Assembly (NCBI GenBank): GCA_963931865.1
Contig: OZ007517.1
Span: forward strand, 896,268-960,267
Direction: 5' to 3'
From: Axinella damicornis
Taxonomy: Eukaryota; Porifera; Demospongiae; Axinellida; Axinellidae
DNA length: 64,000 nucleotides
The translations under genes and the position numbers were made by a program. The notes beneath the pieces were generated by a model. That model did no database searches, was not told the DNA's origin, and worked only from the letters and a program-made list of their open reading frames with translations. Shown here in pieces: positions 23,101 through 43,360 of the stretch (position 1 is its first letter; each line of letters opens with the position of its first letter).

Positions 23101-26100
23101 AACCAATCAGATTCATCTTAGATAAGCGCAGCGTAAGGACCTCCTTTTCTCCCCTCCCCTAGCAACAAGTTGCTCATCTCCCCCCGGCGCGTGACCAGGA
23201 AGGTCCCAAAGACTCCCTTCAAGGTGCTGGATGCTCCCGAGCTGCAAGATGACTTCTACCTGAACTTGCTCGACTGGTCCTCACAGAACATGCTCTCTGT
23301 GGGGCTCGGGACAGCTGTCTACCTCTGGAGTGCCTCCTCCTCTCAGGTGGGATGTTGTCTCTAGTTTCTTTTGTCTCTTCCTGGTATAGTTGTCCCCCTC
23401 TTGTGGTTGCTACATGCTTGCTATTGAAACATCTTTGAACCTGCGTTAGCCTTGTTCCCAGGTGCTCGGTACAGGCGCCTGGAAACGAGGCTAGGCATTT
23501 GTATATGAACAGGGAGCTGCTCTATAATGGTTCCATTTTTGTGCAACTCACTTCCCTCCTGCAGGTTTCAAAGTTGTGCGATTTACAAGATGAGGCCGAC
23601 TCTGTCACTTCAGTATCATGGTCAGAAAGGGTGAGAAGATTAATGAACCATAACCTCGTTCCCAGGCCGCATGGGAACGGGGCTAAGAGAACAATAGCTT
23701 GGACATGCATAGTGAACTGCATTGGTTGGTTGATTGGGTATCCGCAATTTGTAACTAGCCTCGTTCCCAGGCACACGCCCAGCTTTTCGTCGCTTGCTGT
23801 ACGGTAGAGCAAGGAGGGCCTGGTACATTTCCTCACATGAGCATGACATAATTGACAAAATAATGTGAAGAACAAGGACGCTGCGTTATTCAACCATCTA
23901 CACGTTCAACGCTCGGTGAGTATGACAGTGGTCCCCCGCTAGATAGATACGTGTGGTATGCTACCTGGTACCTTCACTCTTGTTGCTGTTCTGAGACTCA
24001 GTACACCCACGGTCTTTCTACCCTTGACGTCACTCACGTGAGGAAATGTACCAGGCCCTCCCCGCTTTACCGTACTGCAAGCGATGAAAAGCTGGGCGTG
24101 GGACTGAGAACGAGGCTAATCTGTAACCATGAACCTGCTATCTCTCATCCCCCAAATGAACACACTCTGATCCGTCCAGGGACAGTACCTGGCTGTGGGG
24201 ACACACTTGGGCCTTGTGCAGATCTGGGATGTGGCTGCTGAAAAGAGGACTTGCAGCATCAGTGGCCACACTGGAAGAGTGGGTGAGGGAGGCGTGCAGC
24301 TAGCTAGGTAGCTTGGTTTTGTCGTTTGTTCATGGTTCAAGAGGTTGCATGCACCGTTTGAAAAGTTCTCATCCACATCCACCCTAGTCTTGGCCCCAGA
24401 CCAACCCCAGCACGGATCACTTCCAGTATCCCCACGTGTGATACTGGAAGCGATCCGCGCTGGGGTTGGTTTGTGTCTGGGACCGAGACTACATCCACCC
24501 TGCATGTCACACAGGCTCTCTCTCCTGGAACGGAGACCTCCTCTGCTCTGGTAGCAGGGACCACTCTATCCTGCAGTGGGACTCCCGCTCACCCCCCACG
24601 CCCACTCGCAAGCTCCTCGGACACGCCCAGGAGGTCTGTGGGCTCAAGTGGTCTCCAGACCATCAGCTCCTCGCATCGGGAGGAAACGACAACAAGGTGC
24701 GTGTTAAGACACTCTGCTTGTATACCAAGACTATCTGCTGTAGTTGCTCATTATTAGCACATGTGCCTATATCTTCACAACAAGCCAAATGACTCGAATC
24801 CCGGCTGGTCCCAGAATTTTTTCTGTGGATTAATTTCTCTCTCTCTCATCACTTACTATCAAGCAAGCCCCTACTGAGCTTCAGTAGTTATCAGCCATCT
24901 CGCAAGCCAAATGACATTCCTTGAATAGGAAGTGTGCTTCATTTCGAATTATAGTTTTTATCCGTAGGATCAAAAATGGCAGTTTCTGGAAGAAGACTTC
25001 AGCGCTTAATAAAGTGTATTTGGGGCAAGAGCGCCTAACAGTGAATATGTGCCTATAAGTGAGCTGCGCCTAGTAGCTGGGATGAGAGTCAAACCTGCGC
25101 CTAGCAGCGAATATGTGCCTATAAGTGAGCTTCGCCTAATATCGAGCAACTACGGTATCCATGTGAACATTGTGGCATGAACTGCCCTCTTTCCCCCTTC
25201 TTTTATCCTTACTCAACTCCCTCCCCCTCTTAACCTGGCCGTCTCTGCCTCCACTCTCCCTCCTCCCCTCCCCCTCTTAACCTGGCCGTCTCTGCCTCCA
25301 CTCTCCCTCTCTCACCAACAGCTGCTGATATGGAACACCTCCTCCACTGTTCCGCTTCAGCGCCACGCAGAGCACGTAGCAGCAGTGAAGGCCATTGCAT
25401 GGTCACCGCACCAGGTCAGTTGACAAACTTATAGTACATGTAATTCACAAACAAACTCTGACTATTTTCTTCTTTCTTTACAGCGTGGCATTCTTGCTTC
25501 AGGTGGAGGAACGACTGACAAGACCATCCGGTTTTGGAACACCATGACAGGGCAGCCCCTCCAATGGATTGACACAGGTTCCCAAGTTTGTAACCTGGCG
25601 TGGTCGAACGGGGCCAACGAGCTCGTGAGCACGCACGGCTACTCACAGAACCAGATCATCCTCTGGTGGTACCCCTCACTGACCCAGGTAGCCAGACTCA
25701 CCGGGCACACAACGCGAGTCCTCTACCTGGTGAGACGTGCACACTAGCTTTGGTTCATGTGTAGACAGTGACTGCCCAATGGATGACATTGTCCAGTGAG
25801 AGCAATACACACCCACACACACACACACACACACACACCTGCACACCCACACCAACACATGCACACTCACACCAACACCTGCACACACAGGCTATGTCAC
25901 CTGATGGGCAGACGATAGTGACAGGAGCTGGTGATGAAACTCTAAGATTCTGGAATGTCTTTTACAAGTCCAAGTCCCTCAAGGTACTAAGCCACCTGTC
26001 TTTACATGGTACATGTACAGGTATATCATAAGCGTCTCTCTCTCTGGTCTCTTCCTTTTCCTCTCTCTCCCCTCCTCACCCTCTCTCTCTCTTCCCTCCC

Positions 26101-26333
26101 TCCCTCTCTCCCCTCCCCACCCTCCCTCTCTCTCCCCTCCCTCCCTCCTCCTTCCCCTATCTCTGCCTCCCTGGTCTCTTTTCCTCTCCTCCTCTCTCTC
26201 CCCTCCCTCCTCCCTCTCCCCTCCCCTCTCTCCCCCCCCCCCCCCCCCCCCCCCCCCCCTCTCTCTCTCCTCCCTCTCCCCTCCTCTGTAGGAACCGAAT
26301 TCTCCACTGAATATGGGTGCCTATATTCGTTGA
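20166..26333 (+). CDS. FZR1: fizzy-related / Cdh1, WD40 activator of the APC/C
   Basis: A substrate-recruiting activator of the anaphase-promoting complex, which targets mitotic cyclins and others in late mitosis and G1. 519 residues in fourteen exons: 20166-20210, 20315-20436, 20630-20710, 21938-22103, 22367-22435, 22725-22792, 23163-23346, 23565-23630, 24180-24282, 24515-24696, 25322-25414, 25484-25729, 25891-25983 and 26292-26333. The C-box DRFIPSR (55-61) spans an intron. The region before the propeller has PFKVLDAPELQDDFYLNL. WD40 repeats run to near the end, with GNDNK, DTGSQVCNLAWS and SPDGQTIVTGAGDETLRFW. The protein ends in Ile-Arg, the IR tail that docks on APC3; that tail is on its own 42-bp last exon. 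The linker between C-box and propeller is poorly conserved. Poly-A signal at 26641. Confidence 0.97.
20893..20914. repeat. poly-G run in FZR1 intron 3
   Basis: A run of about 22 G on the sense strand of FZR1 intron 3. Confidence 0.8.
21165..21840 (+). repeat. 58/52-bp satellite array in FZR1 intron 3
   Basis: About twelve highly similar units. The long unit (58 bp) contains CTGACTGTTGATCAATGCC then CACAGCTAGCCTTGTTCC then TTGGCTCTCCTGTCACATG. A short unit of 52 bp lacks six bases near the middle. Long and short units are interspersed, and a TTGGCT/TTGACT variant also alternates. The near-identity of units points to recent amplification. Confidence 0.92.
22450..22655 (+). repeat. 49-bp tandem repeat in FZR1 intron 5
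   Basis: About four copies of a roughly 49-bp unit containing GGCCTGGCATGGGTCC and ATGTAGACGAAACGAG. It starts within 20 bp of the exon 5 donor. Confidence 0.85.
23757..24119. mobile_element. large fold-back element in FZR1 intron 8
   Basis: Left arm at about 23757-23840 (CTAGCCTCGTTCCCAGGC, GCCCAGCTTTTCGTCGC, then AGGGCCTGGTACATTTCC). The right arm at about 24035-24119 is its near complement. The unique centre is roughly 195 bp and holds no clear ORF. The tips match the short hairpin family, so this looks like a longer, possibly ancestral, member. Confidence 0.8.
24385..24491. mobile_element. TAGTCTTGG hairpin element in FZR1 intron 9
   Basis: A 107-bp inverted repeat bounded by TA. Arms contain CCCAGACCAACCCCAGC, GGATCACTTCCAGTATC and their complements. 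It ends about 20 bp upstream of the exon 10 acceptor. A relative with the same inner arms is at 55205-55293. Confidence 0.85.
25808..25888 (+). repeat. CA-rich array abutting FZR1 exon 13
   Basis: (CA)n, then CACACC-rich units, up to the AG acceptor of exon 13 at 25889-25890. Confidence 0.85.
26035..26285 (+). repeat. CT-rich and poly-C tract before the last FZR1 exon
   Basis: About 250 bp of TCTC and CCCTCC units with a run of about 25 C. It ends a few bases before the AG of the 42-bp last exon, so it forms an extended polypyrimidine tract at that splice site. Confidence 0.9.
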
Positions 26334-26409
26334 AGTGACAAGTCTGTAGTGGGCAGACGTCTGATAGTGAAAGATCAACGAAAGAGGAACAGTTAATTAT
26401 CTATCAGGT

Positions 26410-26415
26410 TTTATT
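26410..26415 (-). terminator. candidate poly-A signal for RTCA
   Basis: AATAAA on the minus strand, about 410 bp past the RTCA stop codon. No nearer canonical signal was seen on that strand. If used, the RTCA transcript would cross the whole FZR1 3' UTR. Confidence 0.4.
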
Positions 26416-26640
26416 CAATAGATGCTACAAGCCATCCCGACATCATATTTTTGGCCTTTGCCTAATTTTCAATGCGTGGTTTTGTGATTGGACATCTAGT
26501 CTGGCTGCACATACTCGCATAGTATTCTGTAACGCATATCATCATATAGTTACATCATAGTTACATCATATTATATCCCATGTTTCATCTTCTGTGCCGT
26601 GATTGTCATGTGATCATTATCATGCTTGTGCTGTGGACAC

Positions 26641-26646
26641 AATAAA
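26641..26646 (+). terminator. candidate poly-A signal for FZR1
   Basis: AATAAA on the plus strand, 308 bp past the FZR1 stop codon. A T-rich and GT-containing stretch follows at about 26660-26680, as expected for a downstream element. Confidence 0.6.
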
Positions 26647-26826
26647 TTTCATCCTCTCAATTTGATTGTTTTTTTTGTGATCCCCTTGGCCCGGGGCCAC
26701 TTTCAACATCTGATTCTTTCTCGTCATGATTGCTATAAACACTAATGAAATTTTAAAGACAATCTGCTAAAAACACTGGTGAGAATAATTATTTTTAAAG
26801 ACAATCTGGCATATGCCCTCTTTTGG

Positions 26827-36232
<9,406 letters not shown>

Positions 36233-36336
36233 GGCTAAGTGCCTGGACAGTTTCGCCTGCAACCTTGCACAAGTTGCAGCAAGTCGGATCATTTGATTTT
36301 TTGTAAACATTCGGTTAAATAGATCAGGAACGTGCC
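36233..36336. promoter_or_regulatory. short shared 5' region between RTCA and the 72-residue gene
   Basis: Only 104 bp separate the two divergent start codons, so the 5' UTRs must be very short or overlap. No TATA box is evident. If translation of RTCA starts at an upstream in-frame ATG the gap is smaller still. Confidence 0.5.
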
Positions 36337-36403
36337 ATGAGTTGCAACAATGTTTTCGGAGATCATTCTCTTTTGGTGAGGAGGCCGAGGAGTTGTGTGT
36401 TTG

Positions 36404-36436
<33 letters not shown>

Positions 36437-36475
36437 TTGTGTGTTTGTGTGTGTGTGTGTGTGTTTGTGTGTGTT

Positions 36476-36508
<33 letters not shown>

Positions 36509-36581
36509 TTGTGTGTTTGTGTGTGTGTGTGTGTGTTTGTGTGTGTTTGTGTGTGTGTGTGTTTGTGTGTTTGTGTGTTTG

Positions 36582-36668
<87 letters not shown>

Positions 36669-38494
36669 GCATGAATGCGTGTGTATATATACACATGTGT
36701 AAAGCTGGAGAGGCTGTATATATTGGAACAATCATTATTCTTATTCTCTTCCCAACAGCACACTTCTTGTGAATGCAGGTGCAATTCTCAACTTCAAACT
36801 GTGAGCTTTGTACTCCATAGTCCTATGTTTGGTACTTTGAACGAAATAATTTCTTACTTACACACATTTACAGGAAGAAACGTCAACCGGAGTCGTTTGA
36901 CGAAGGAGACGAAGGACCGACACTGGGGGGCCGTATTAGGGAATTCCTCCAGAGCCTCAGATACTTTAGGATATTCATCGCCCTCTGGAACATCGTGGTC
37001 ATCGTCTGTATGTTTCTGTGAGTAGCCAGTCTAGTACTTTTTGGTTTAGTAGCCACCTTGTGGGGTAGCCTCGCTGCCTTGGTCCCACGGGTTCGCTGCC
37101 TTGGTCCCACGGGTTCGCTGCCTTGGTCCCACGGGTTCGCTGCCTTGGTCCCACGGGTTCGCTGCCTCGGTCCCACGGGTTCGCTGCCTCGGTCCCAGGG
37201 GTGTTAATAGTACTGGTTAGTTGTCCACAAACGCAATACTAAATTTCAAATTGACCAATCACATTCCACAAAAAGGCCAGTTTTGCTGAATGCGATTGGT
37301 CAATTCTGTTTCAATATTGCGTTCTTTTGGACAACCAACGTCAACTTTATGGTAGTTTAGTGAATTACTGCATTTTAGTTATAGTTAACTAAAAGTCTAA
37401 AACAGGTCTCATTTTGTTGCCATACCTACATCAGTGGCTGCCCTGTGATGTACAATACTGAGTCTGGTTCTGCAAGCTTGCTCATAGCCTCATTCCCAGA
37501 TCACCAGTTCCGTACTGTTAATGGGCAGTACTGGTCTCCTTACTTGTAGTGTCTCATTCCCGGGACGCAACCGATCTGGGAGTTAGCCTCGTCCCCAGGC
37601 TGTCTCCTACGTACTCGGCTTTGTTGACCGCGCACTTGACCTTTGAACTGTACCTGCTTTTATTCACATGGTGCAAAGGTCAAGTATGCAGTCAAGAGAG
37701 TGGAGTGGCAGTAGCCTCGTTCCCAGGCCGCACGGAACAAGGCTAGGAGTGGGAGATGTATACTAGCCTCGTACCCAGGCCTTCAATCGCGGGGGGAAGG
37801 CCTGGTATACACTGTTTGCGCATGCGTTTAATTTAAATGTGAATATTACGTCAATTTTAATTGTGACGTTTGCGAATGAGTTGGGCTTAACCGATGACGT
37901 TTGCGTAAACACACCCGCGTACGCGTGCATGAGAGCGATCAAAGGGCTCACAACAAGCACACCACAGCTCTTTCCACTGTCTACAAGTCCCTTCTTGTAG
38001 CTAGACTCCATGAGGAAAGGGAGCGCTTGGTAGCGCTATAGCACAGGCTCTTGCCATAGCCAGTAGGTAGCTAGCCACACGAACACGTCGCTGCCTTCGT
38101 ACACAGCTCTCATGGAGGAGCACTGCTCTTCTTTCACAGTCAACCATGTCATTTTCAGCCTTCGCAAAGCATAGGTAAGAGCCTCAGAGAAACCACCGGA
38201 ACTTTTGCACGCCATTATTGCTACTCGTCGTTCGTTGCGGTTCTTCTAGGAATGTAAACGTGGACGTCATTCGACGTCATCGTTTCACGGAAGAATACCA
38301 GATATCCTATTTTCCAAGATTTTGGGGGAAATTAAGCGCATGCGTAAACAGTGTATACCAGGCCTTCCCCCCGCGATTGAAGGCCTGGGTACGAGGCTAG
38401 ATGTATACATGTATCAGCTGGGGATGAGGCTATGTCACGTCACACTATGATCGTAACTAGCTCTCTGTCATTTTTCAGATTCTTTGGATCATGA
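36337..38494 (+). CDS. unrecognised 72-residue protein with a C-terminal membrane segment
   Basis: I do not recognise the family. Four exons with matching phases: 36337-36375, 36759-36778 (a 20-bp microexon), 36874-37017 and 38479-38494. They encode an N-terminal hydrophilic part with HTSCECRKKRQPESFDEGDE. A hydrophobic helix follows near the end (YFRIFIALWNIVVIVCMF), then LFFGS and stop. This is the layout of a small tail-anchored or single-pass membrane protein. Support is the consistent phase at three junctions, good GT-AG sites, a coherent membrane helix and a poly-A signal at 38756. Exon 1 and the microexon are the least certain. It shares a 104-bp promoter gap with RTCA. Intron 1 contains a long TG-type microsatellite and intron 3 a fold-back element. 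Confidence 0.6.
36394..36672 (+). repeat. compound TG/TTTG microsatellite
   Basis: About 280 bp of (TG)n with interspersed TTTG in intron 1 of the 72-residue protein gene. Long open frames such as CVCVCV or THTHTH come from this array. Confidence 0.95.
37068..37200 (+). repeat. 22-bp tandem repeat
   Basis: Six copies of TCGCTGCCTTGGTCCCACGG plus GT, just after exon 3 of the 72-residue gene. Confidence 0.9.
37764..38400. mobile_element. 637-bp fold-back element with long inverted arms
   Basis: Left arm from about 37764 (CTAGCCTCGTACCCAGGCC, TTCAATCGCGGGGGGAAGG, then CCTGGTATACACTGTTTGCG). The right arm at about 38325-38400 is its complement. Arms are about 70 bp. The tips match the TAGCCTCG hairpin family. 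The centre has no convincing ORF. It lies in intron 3 of the 72-residue gene. Confidence 0.85.
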
Positions 38495-38605
38495 CCAAAC
38501 AACCAAAACTCAAATTTTGATTCTTCAAACCCATGCACACGAACATGCACTCAATCTGGTCTTTGCTCTTTGACTTTGATCCCTCTTCATGTGTATAATT
38601 AATAT

Positions 38606-38611
38606 TTTATT
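38606..38611 (-). terminator. candidate poly-A signal for integrin beta
   Basis: AATAAA on the minus strand, 265 bp past the integrin beta stop codon. Confidence 0.5.
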
Positions 38612-38755
38612 TTTCAATCAATAATTCAATTCGTACAAAGATTCATGTCTGGCATGTGCATGGTTCATGACTCTGTTATAGCTACACTGGGAATTAATTA
38701 ATGTGGTGTGCACTTGGTCCTACAATCATGCAAGTTCTTGATCAGTGAGGATAAA

Positions 38756-38761
38756 AATAAA
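38756..38761 (+). terminator. candidate poly-A signal for the 72-residue gene
   Basis: AATAAA on the plus strand, 262 bp past that gene's stop codon. It lies beyond the candidate signal of the convergent integrin gene, so the two 3' ends would overlap. Confidence 0.5.
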
Positions 38762-38875
38762 CGAAAAAGTGATGGGAAATTAATTTCAAAAATGGAATGT
38801 GGCAGCTACTATGTCAGTATGGGGTGAGAGAAAACCTAGAAAGAAATCTACAATCGTAAGTTCAAAGTTCTAATA

Positions 38876-38960
38876 TCAGTTGGCAGCGTCGCTCATCGGC
38901 CGGTATCGAGGGTTCTGGTATTTGGTGTTGGGGTCGACAAACAACGGGTTGTTTCCACGC

Positions 38961-38993
<33 letters not shown>

Positions 38994-41900
38994 CCTCATG
39001 TCCACTGCTCAGTGCTGGAATACAGTTAGCCCTATATATAGGTTTGTCCCAGCCCCCCTCCCAAGCTGACGACCTTACCCTGCTTGTCTCGTCCATGACA
39101 CTCTTCTCCCACTGCTTGTACTCCAAATACTCCTGAGGGAAACAAAAGCATGATGTGACCTTTGGACCCAGATTGACATAATATCCTAGCCTCATGCATT
39201 CCCAAACCAGCCATTTATCTATCTAGAGGGTAGAATGGATCCAGAGCGCTTCTGTACAAACACATGCACTAATCACTGATCCATTCCGCACAAAACAGTC
39301 CAGAACAGACGTAGTACTAGTACTGTTCCACATGGAGCTGATCACTTCAGAACCTCAGTGCACATCCTTCCAAGACCAGTTCTACAACCACTCTAGTCTC
39401 GTTCCCAGACCCTCAATACGTGTGTGGAAGAAGGCACGAGACTAAACCCACTCCACCTTCAGTGTAATGGGTAGGATTGAGAGACAAACCACGCCCTAGT
39501 CTCTCAGACCGTGGGTACGAGGCCCTCATGGTAGCCACACCCACTGACTCACCCCCAAGTAAGTGAGGCATCTCCACACAATCACGACAATGACACCGAC
39601 AAGGATGATCCCCAGGATGATGCCGACGACGATTGGCCAGACCAGCACCTGGGAACTACACTGATCTGAGGTGTGTGTGTGTTGTGTGTGTGTGTGTGAA
39701 GTAAGGTAAGTCGGGGTAATTTCGGTCACGGTTTATTTCCGGTCACTTGGTAGAGAAGGGCTTCTCTATTCTAAAAGCTACGTTTTCAGCCAAAACTATG
39801 GTGCTGTGCAGATAGAGGCAACACTCAGCTATAACATATCTGTCGGCAAAATCGAGACCTTGCGTCCTTTGCGCGTATCTGCCTAAGTGACCGGAAATAC
39901 CCGGTGACCGAAATTACCCGGACTTACCTTATATGTGTGTTCCTCTACAGTACCTGAGTAGTTTTCTAAGCTCACTTCTGATTGGTTCACTTAGGTAATG
40001 TGACTTAGCATTAGTATATAAGTATATACTTAGTGAAAGGGTTAACCTAGTATTAGTGAAAGGGTTAACCTAGTATCAGTGAAAGGGTTAACCTAGTATC
40101 AGTGAAAAGGTTAACCTAGTATCAGTGAAAGGGTTAACCTAGTATCAGTGAAAGGGTTAACCTAGTATCAGTGAAAGGGTTAACCAAGCCCCATCTTGGA
40201 GGACTGGGAACCAGACCATGCAACTAGTAGTTGACGTACTGCGGTCGTTCCTGAGAGTGGCAATGGTGCTCTGGTTCATGTTGATGACCACGTGGACCTC
40301 TGCCTCATTCCCGGTCAGCAGTCGACTCACAGAATAGCGAACCTCACACCCATTCTCGTTCATTGAGCATGTCTTAAAGACTGGGGGGGGGGGGGGGCAG
40401 GAGGAGGATAGGAAGAGGGGGGCAGGAGGAGGGGGGGCAGGAGGAGGAGAGGATAGGAGGGGGCAGGAGGAGGAGGGGGGGGGGCAGGAGGAGGAGGGGA
40501 GGAGGGGGGGCAGGAGGAGGAGGGGAGGAGGGGGGGGGGGGGGGGCAGGAGGAGGAGAGAGGGGAGAGGAAGTAGAAGGGGGAGAGGAAGTAGAAGGGGG
40601 AGGGAGAGTCAGTAATACTATCACTGCGTACAATCTTGGAGCATCGCTTACGGGGATTGTCACAGTCAGGGATGGAGGCGAAGCCAGGGACCGCGGATGT
40701 TGTGCTCACAAAGCGGATCTTCTCACATTGGTCTTCCTCGTCACATTCTATGCCATTCGTGAAGTTGCAGCGGATGCAGCGGTTGATCACCGAGCAGGAG
40801 GAGCGGCAAGGCTACAGAGTGAGCAAAACACCCAGTAAACTACTGTAGAACTCAGTAAACTACTGTATAACTCAGTAAAACATCTGTAAAACTCAGTACT
40901 CCTCCTCTTACCCCACACTCCTCACAGAACAGTCCAAAGCGTGATCTGTAGTCACGGCAAATGCACACACCACAAACACAATCGCCTTCTCCGGAACACA
41001 CACTTGTCTCCTGCATAGAAATAACGCAAAACAAAATCATTTACAAAGTGCCACAAAAGTTAGTTATGTCTGAAGCCTACATCGTCTAGGCAACCTCTGC
41101 AGGTGGAAGTGTCCCTCGGGCAGTCACAGTCTACACCTGTGAAATTCTCATTGCAGACACACACATTGTTGATGCAGTTTCCATTGCCTGTAGGACAACA
41201 GATTATAAGTGTACTGTAAACAGACGTGTCCTATAGGACAACAGATTACATATGCACCGAGCGAGCGAAAATAAGCGCCACAATGAAATGTTTGCAGACT
41301 GAGAATGAAGCAGTCCATATCTAGTCCGGAACTGGTTCCAGAACGAGGCTAACAATAAGCTCCTGACATAGCTAATAGCCAGTCTACAATCTGCAGCAGA
41401 ATTTGCATAATGTAAACTAGGGAAGTAGCGTGCTGTTCTTGTTCCAATCCAGATTGGAATCCGGATCCGAGTACCATGTAATTGAGGCTATAGTATAGTA
41501 ATGTACGGCTACTCAACTGACCAGCACAGGGGAGCAGCACACCGTCGTCGTTCCTTGCAAGGGGACAAACTCGGGGATCGTACTGACACTGTTCCCCCTC
41601 GTACACCAGATCAGAGTCCTCACTCACCTAGTAACAGCATGACACAACCATGATGCAATTGCAGTGGTGACCTTTAACCTGTGACCTTTCACCCTCATGC
41701 TGTAGGTACACTTACACGATTGCATATGCACTGTCCGCACACACATGTGCCTACTCCACTGCATTCCTCCAGACCAAAGGTCCCAGATCTGATGACATTG
41801 AGGAGGAGGAGACCGGGAGAGGAGATGAGGGGATGAGAGGAGGGTGAAGAGAGAGGGGAGAGGGGGGAAGAGAAGAGGGAGGAAGGGGAGAGAAGAGGAG

Positions 41901-43324
41901 AGAGGAGGGGAGGAAGGTGGGGAGCAGGGAAGGAAAGGGAGGAGGGAAGAGAGGACAGGAGGGGAGGAGGGTGAGCAGAGAGGAGGGGAGTAAGGTAAGA
42001 GACGAGGAGAGGAAGGGAGGAGGGAAGGGAGGAGACAAGGGGAGGGAGGCGACAAGGGGAGGAGGGTATGGAGAGAGGAGGGGAGGAAGAGAGGAGAGGA
42101 GGAGGGATGGGAGGGGGGGAGGAGGGATGGGAGGAGGGGAGGAAGGGAGGAGAGGGGAGAGGGAGATGAATGGAAACGGAGAGGGTAAGGCAGAAGATGA
42201 AGGTGTGGAAGAGGCAAAGGGGAAGACAGTGAGCAGAGAGAAGGGAGGAAGGAGGGAGGAGACAGTTGGAAGGAAAAGACATAACTGGAGTGTATATTGT
42301 GTTTCTGGGAGACATGTCATACCTGCAACGGTCCCGTACGGCTCCCATGATCAGAGGGCAGTTACACTGGGCAGCACCACTGAAATGTCAGATGGGAATC
42401 ATGTCATGTGACTGTCACATGGACCACTGTAATCAAAGCTAACAGTCCAATTTTTCTGCCACATGCTGCTCTAGTAAGTCATGTGACCTGTCACATGTTA
42501 GTCTAGTAACTAAGTCATGTGACTGTAGGTCAAGGTCACATGTGTTCAGGCCAAGTAATGTGCCAAGCTTGCTCAGTCTAGCCACACAATGTAGTTAAGT
42601 TAACCCTTACTATCCTTCAATACAATTAACCCTTAAAATCCTTCAACATAGCATCCCTCTAATTGGGGCAAGCCTGAGCGCGAGCCCCACACTAGCGTGA
42701 CTTCATTGCGCAGTGCGTGTGTGTGCTTGCTTGCTTGGACCGACCACTTACCGGAAATTTGAAATCAGCGGATTTTATTTGCACATGCACAAATTCAACA
42801 AACCCTACACTTATACATTGTACCTCGATGAACTGTTCGATGGGCAATGGCGACAACAAAGATAGAGACCACTCATGGACCTACCTATTCATTGGCTAGA
42901 GCAATAAGCGAACCATGAATATTCTGCCTCCTCCTCGGTGGTGACAACAAAGACGGAGATAGCTCGTAGACTTTGCTGCCGTGGCCGGTGACGTTCCTGC
43001 TAGACTGCTTCAGCTAAGGCTAACCTGACTCACGTGATATGCACGAGTGCTGTGGCCTACTAGGCTCATCGCCCAGCCACATTCTAATGACAGTCATGTG
43101 AATGCAACTGCTCCTTGCATGTCCTGCACGCGAATGCACTTTGCTCAGGCTCACCCTCCAATGTCCTGCATTCCGCTAGTTAATTACTCAATTAACCCTT
43201 ACTATCCTTCATTGCATTGACAGCTTGAGCACTCCAGGGTCCCAGTGCGGTTGCACTCCTCACTGTTGCTCACCTGCAGACAGTTGGAGAAAACAGAGAG
43301 GACGCTATCACATCCTACCTCTTT

Positions 43325-43360
<36 letters not shown>

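Noticed and set aside
36337..36772. Long CVCV/THTH open frames on both strands
   Set aside because: They are translations of the TG/CA microsatellite; real exons of the neighbouring gene flank it.
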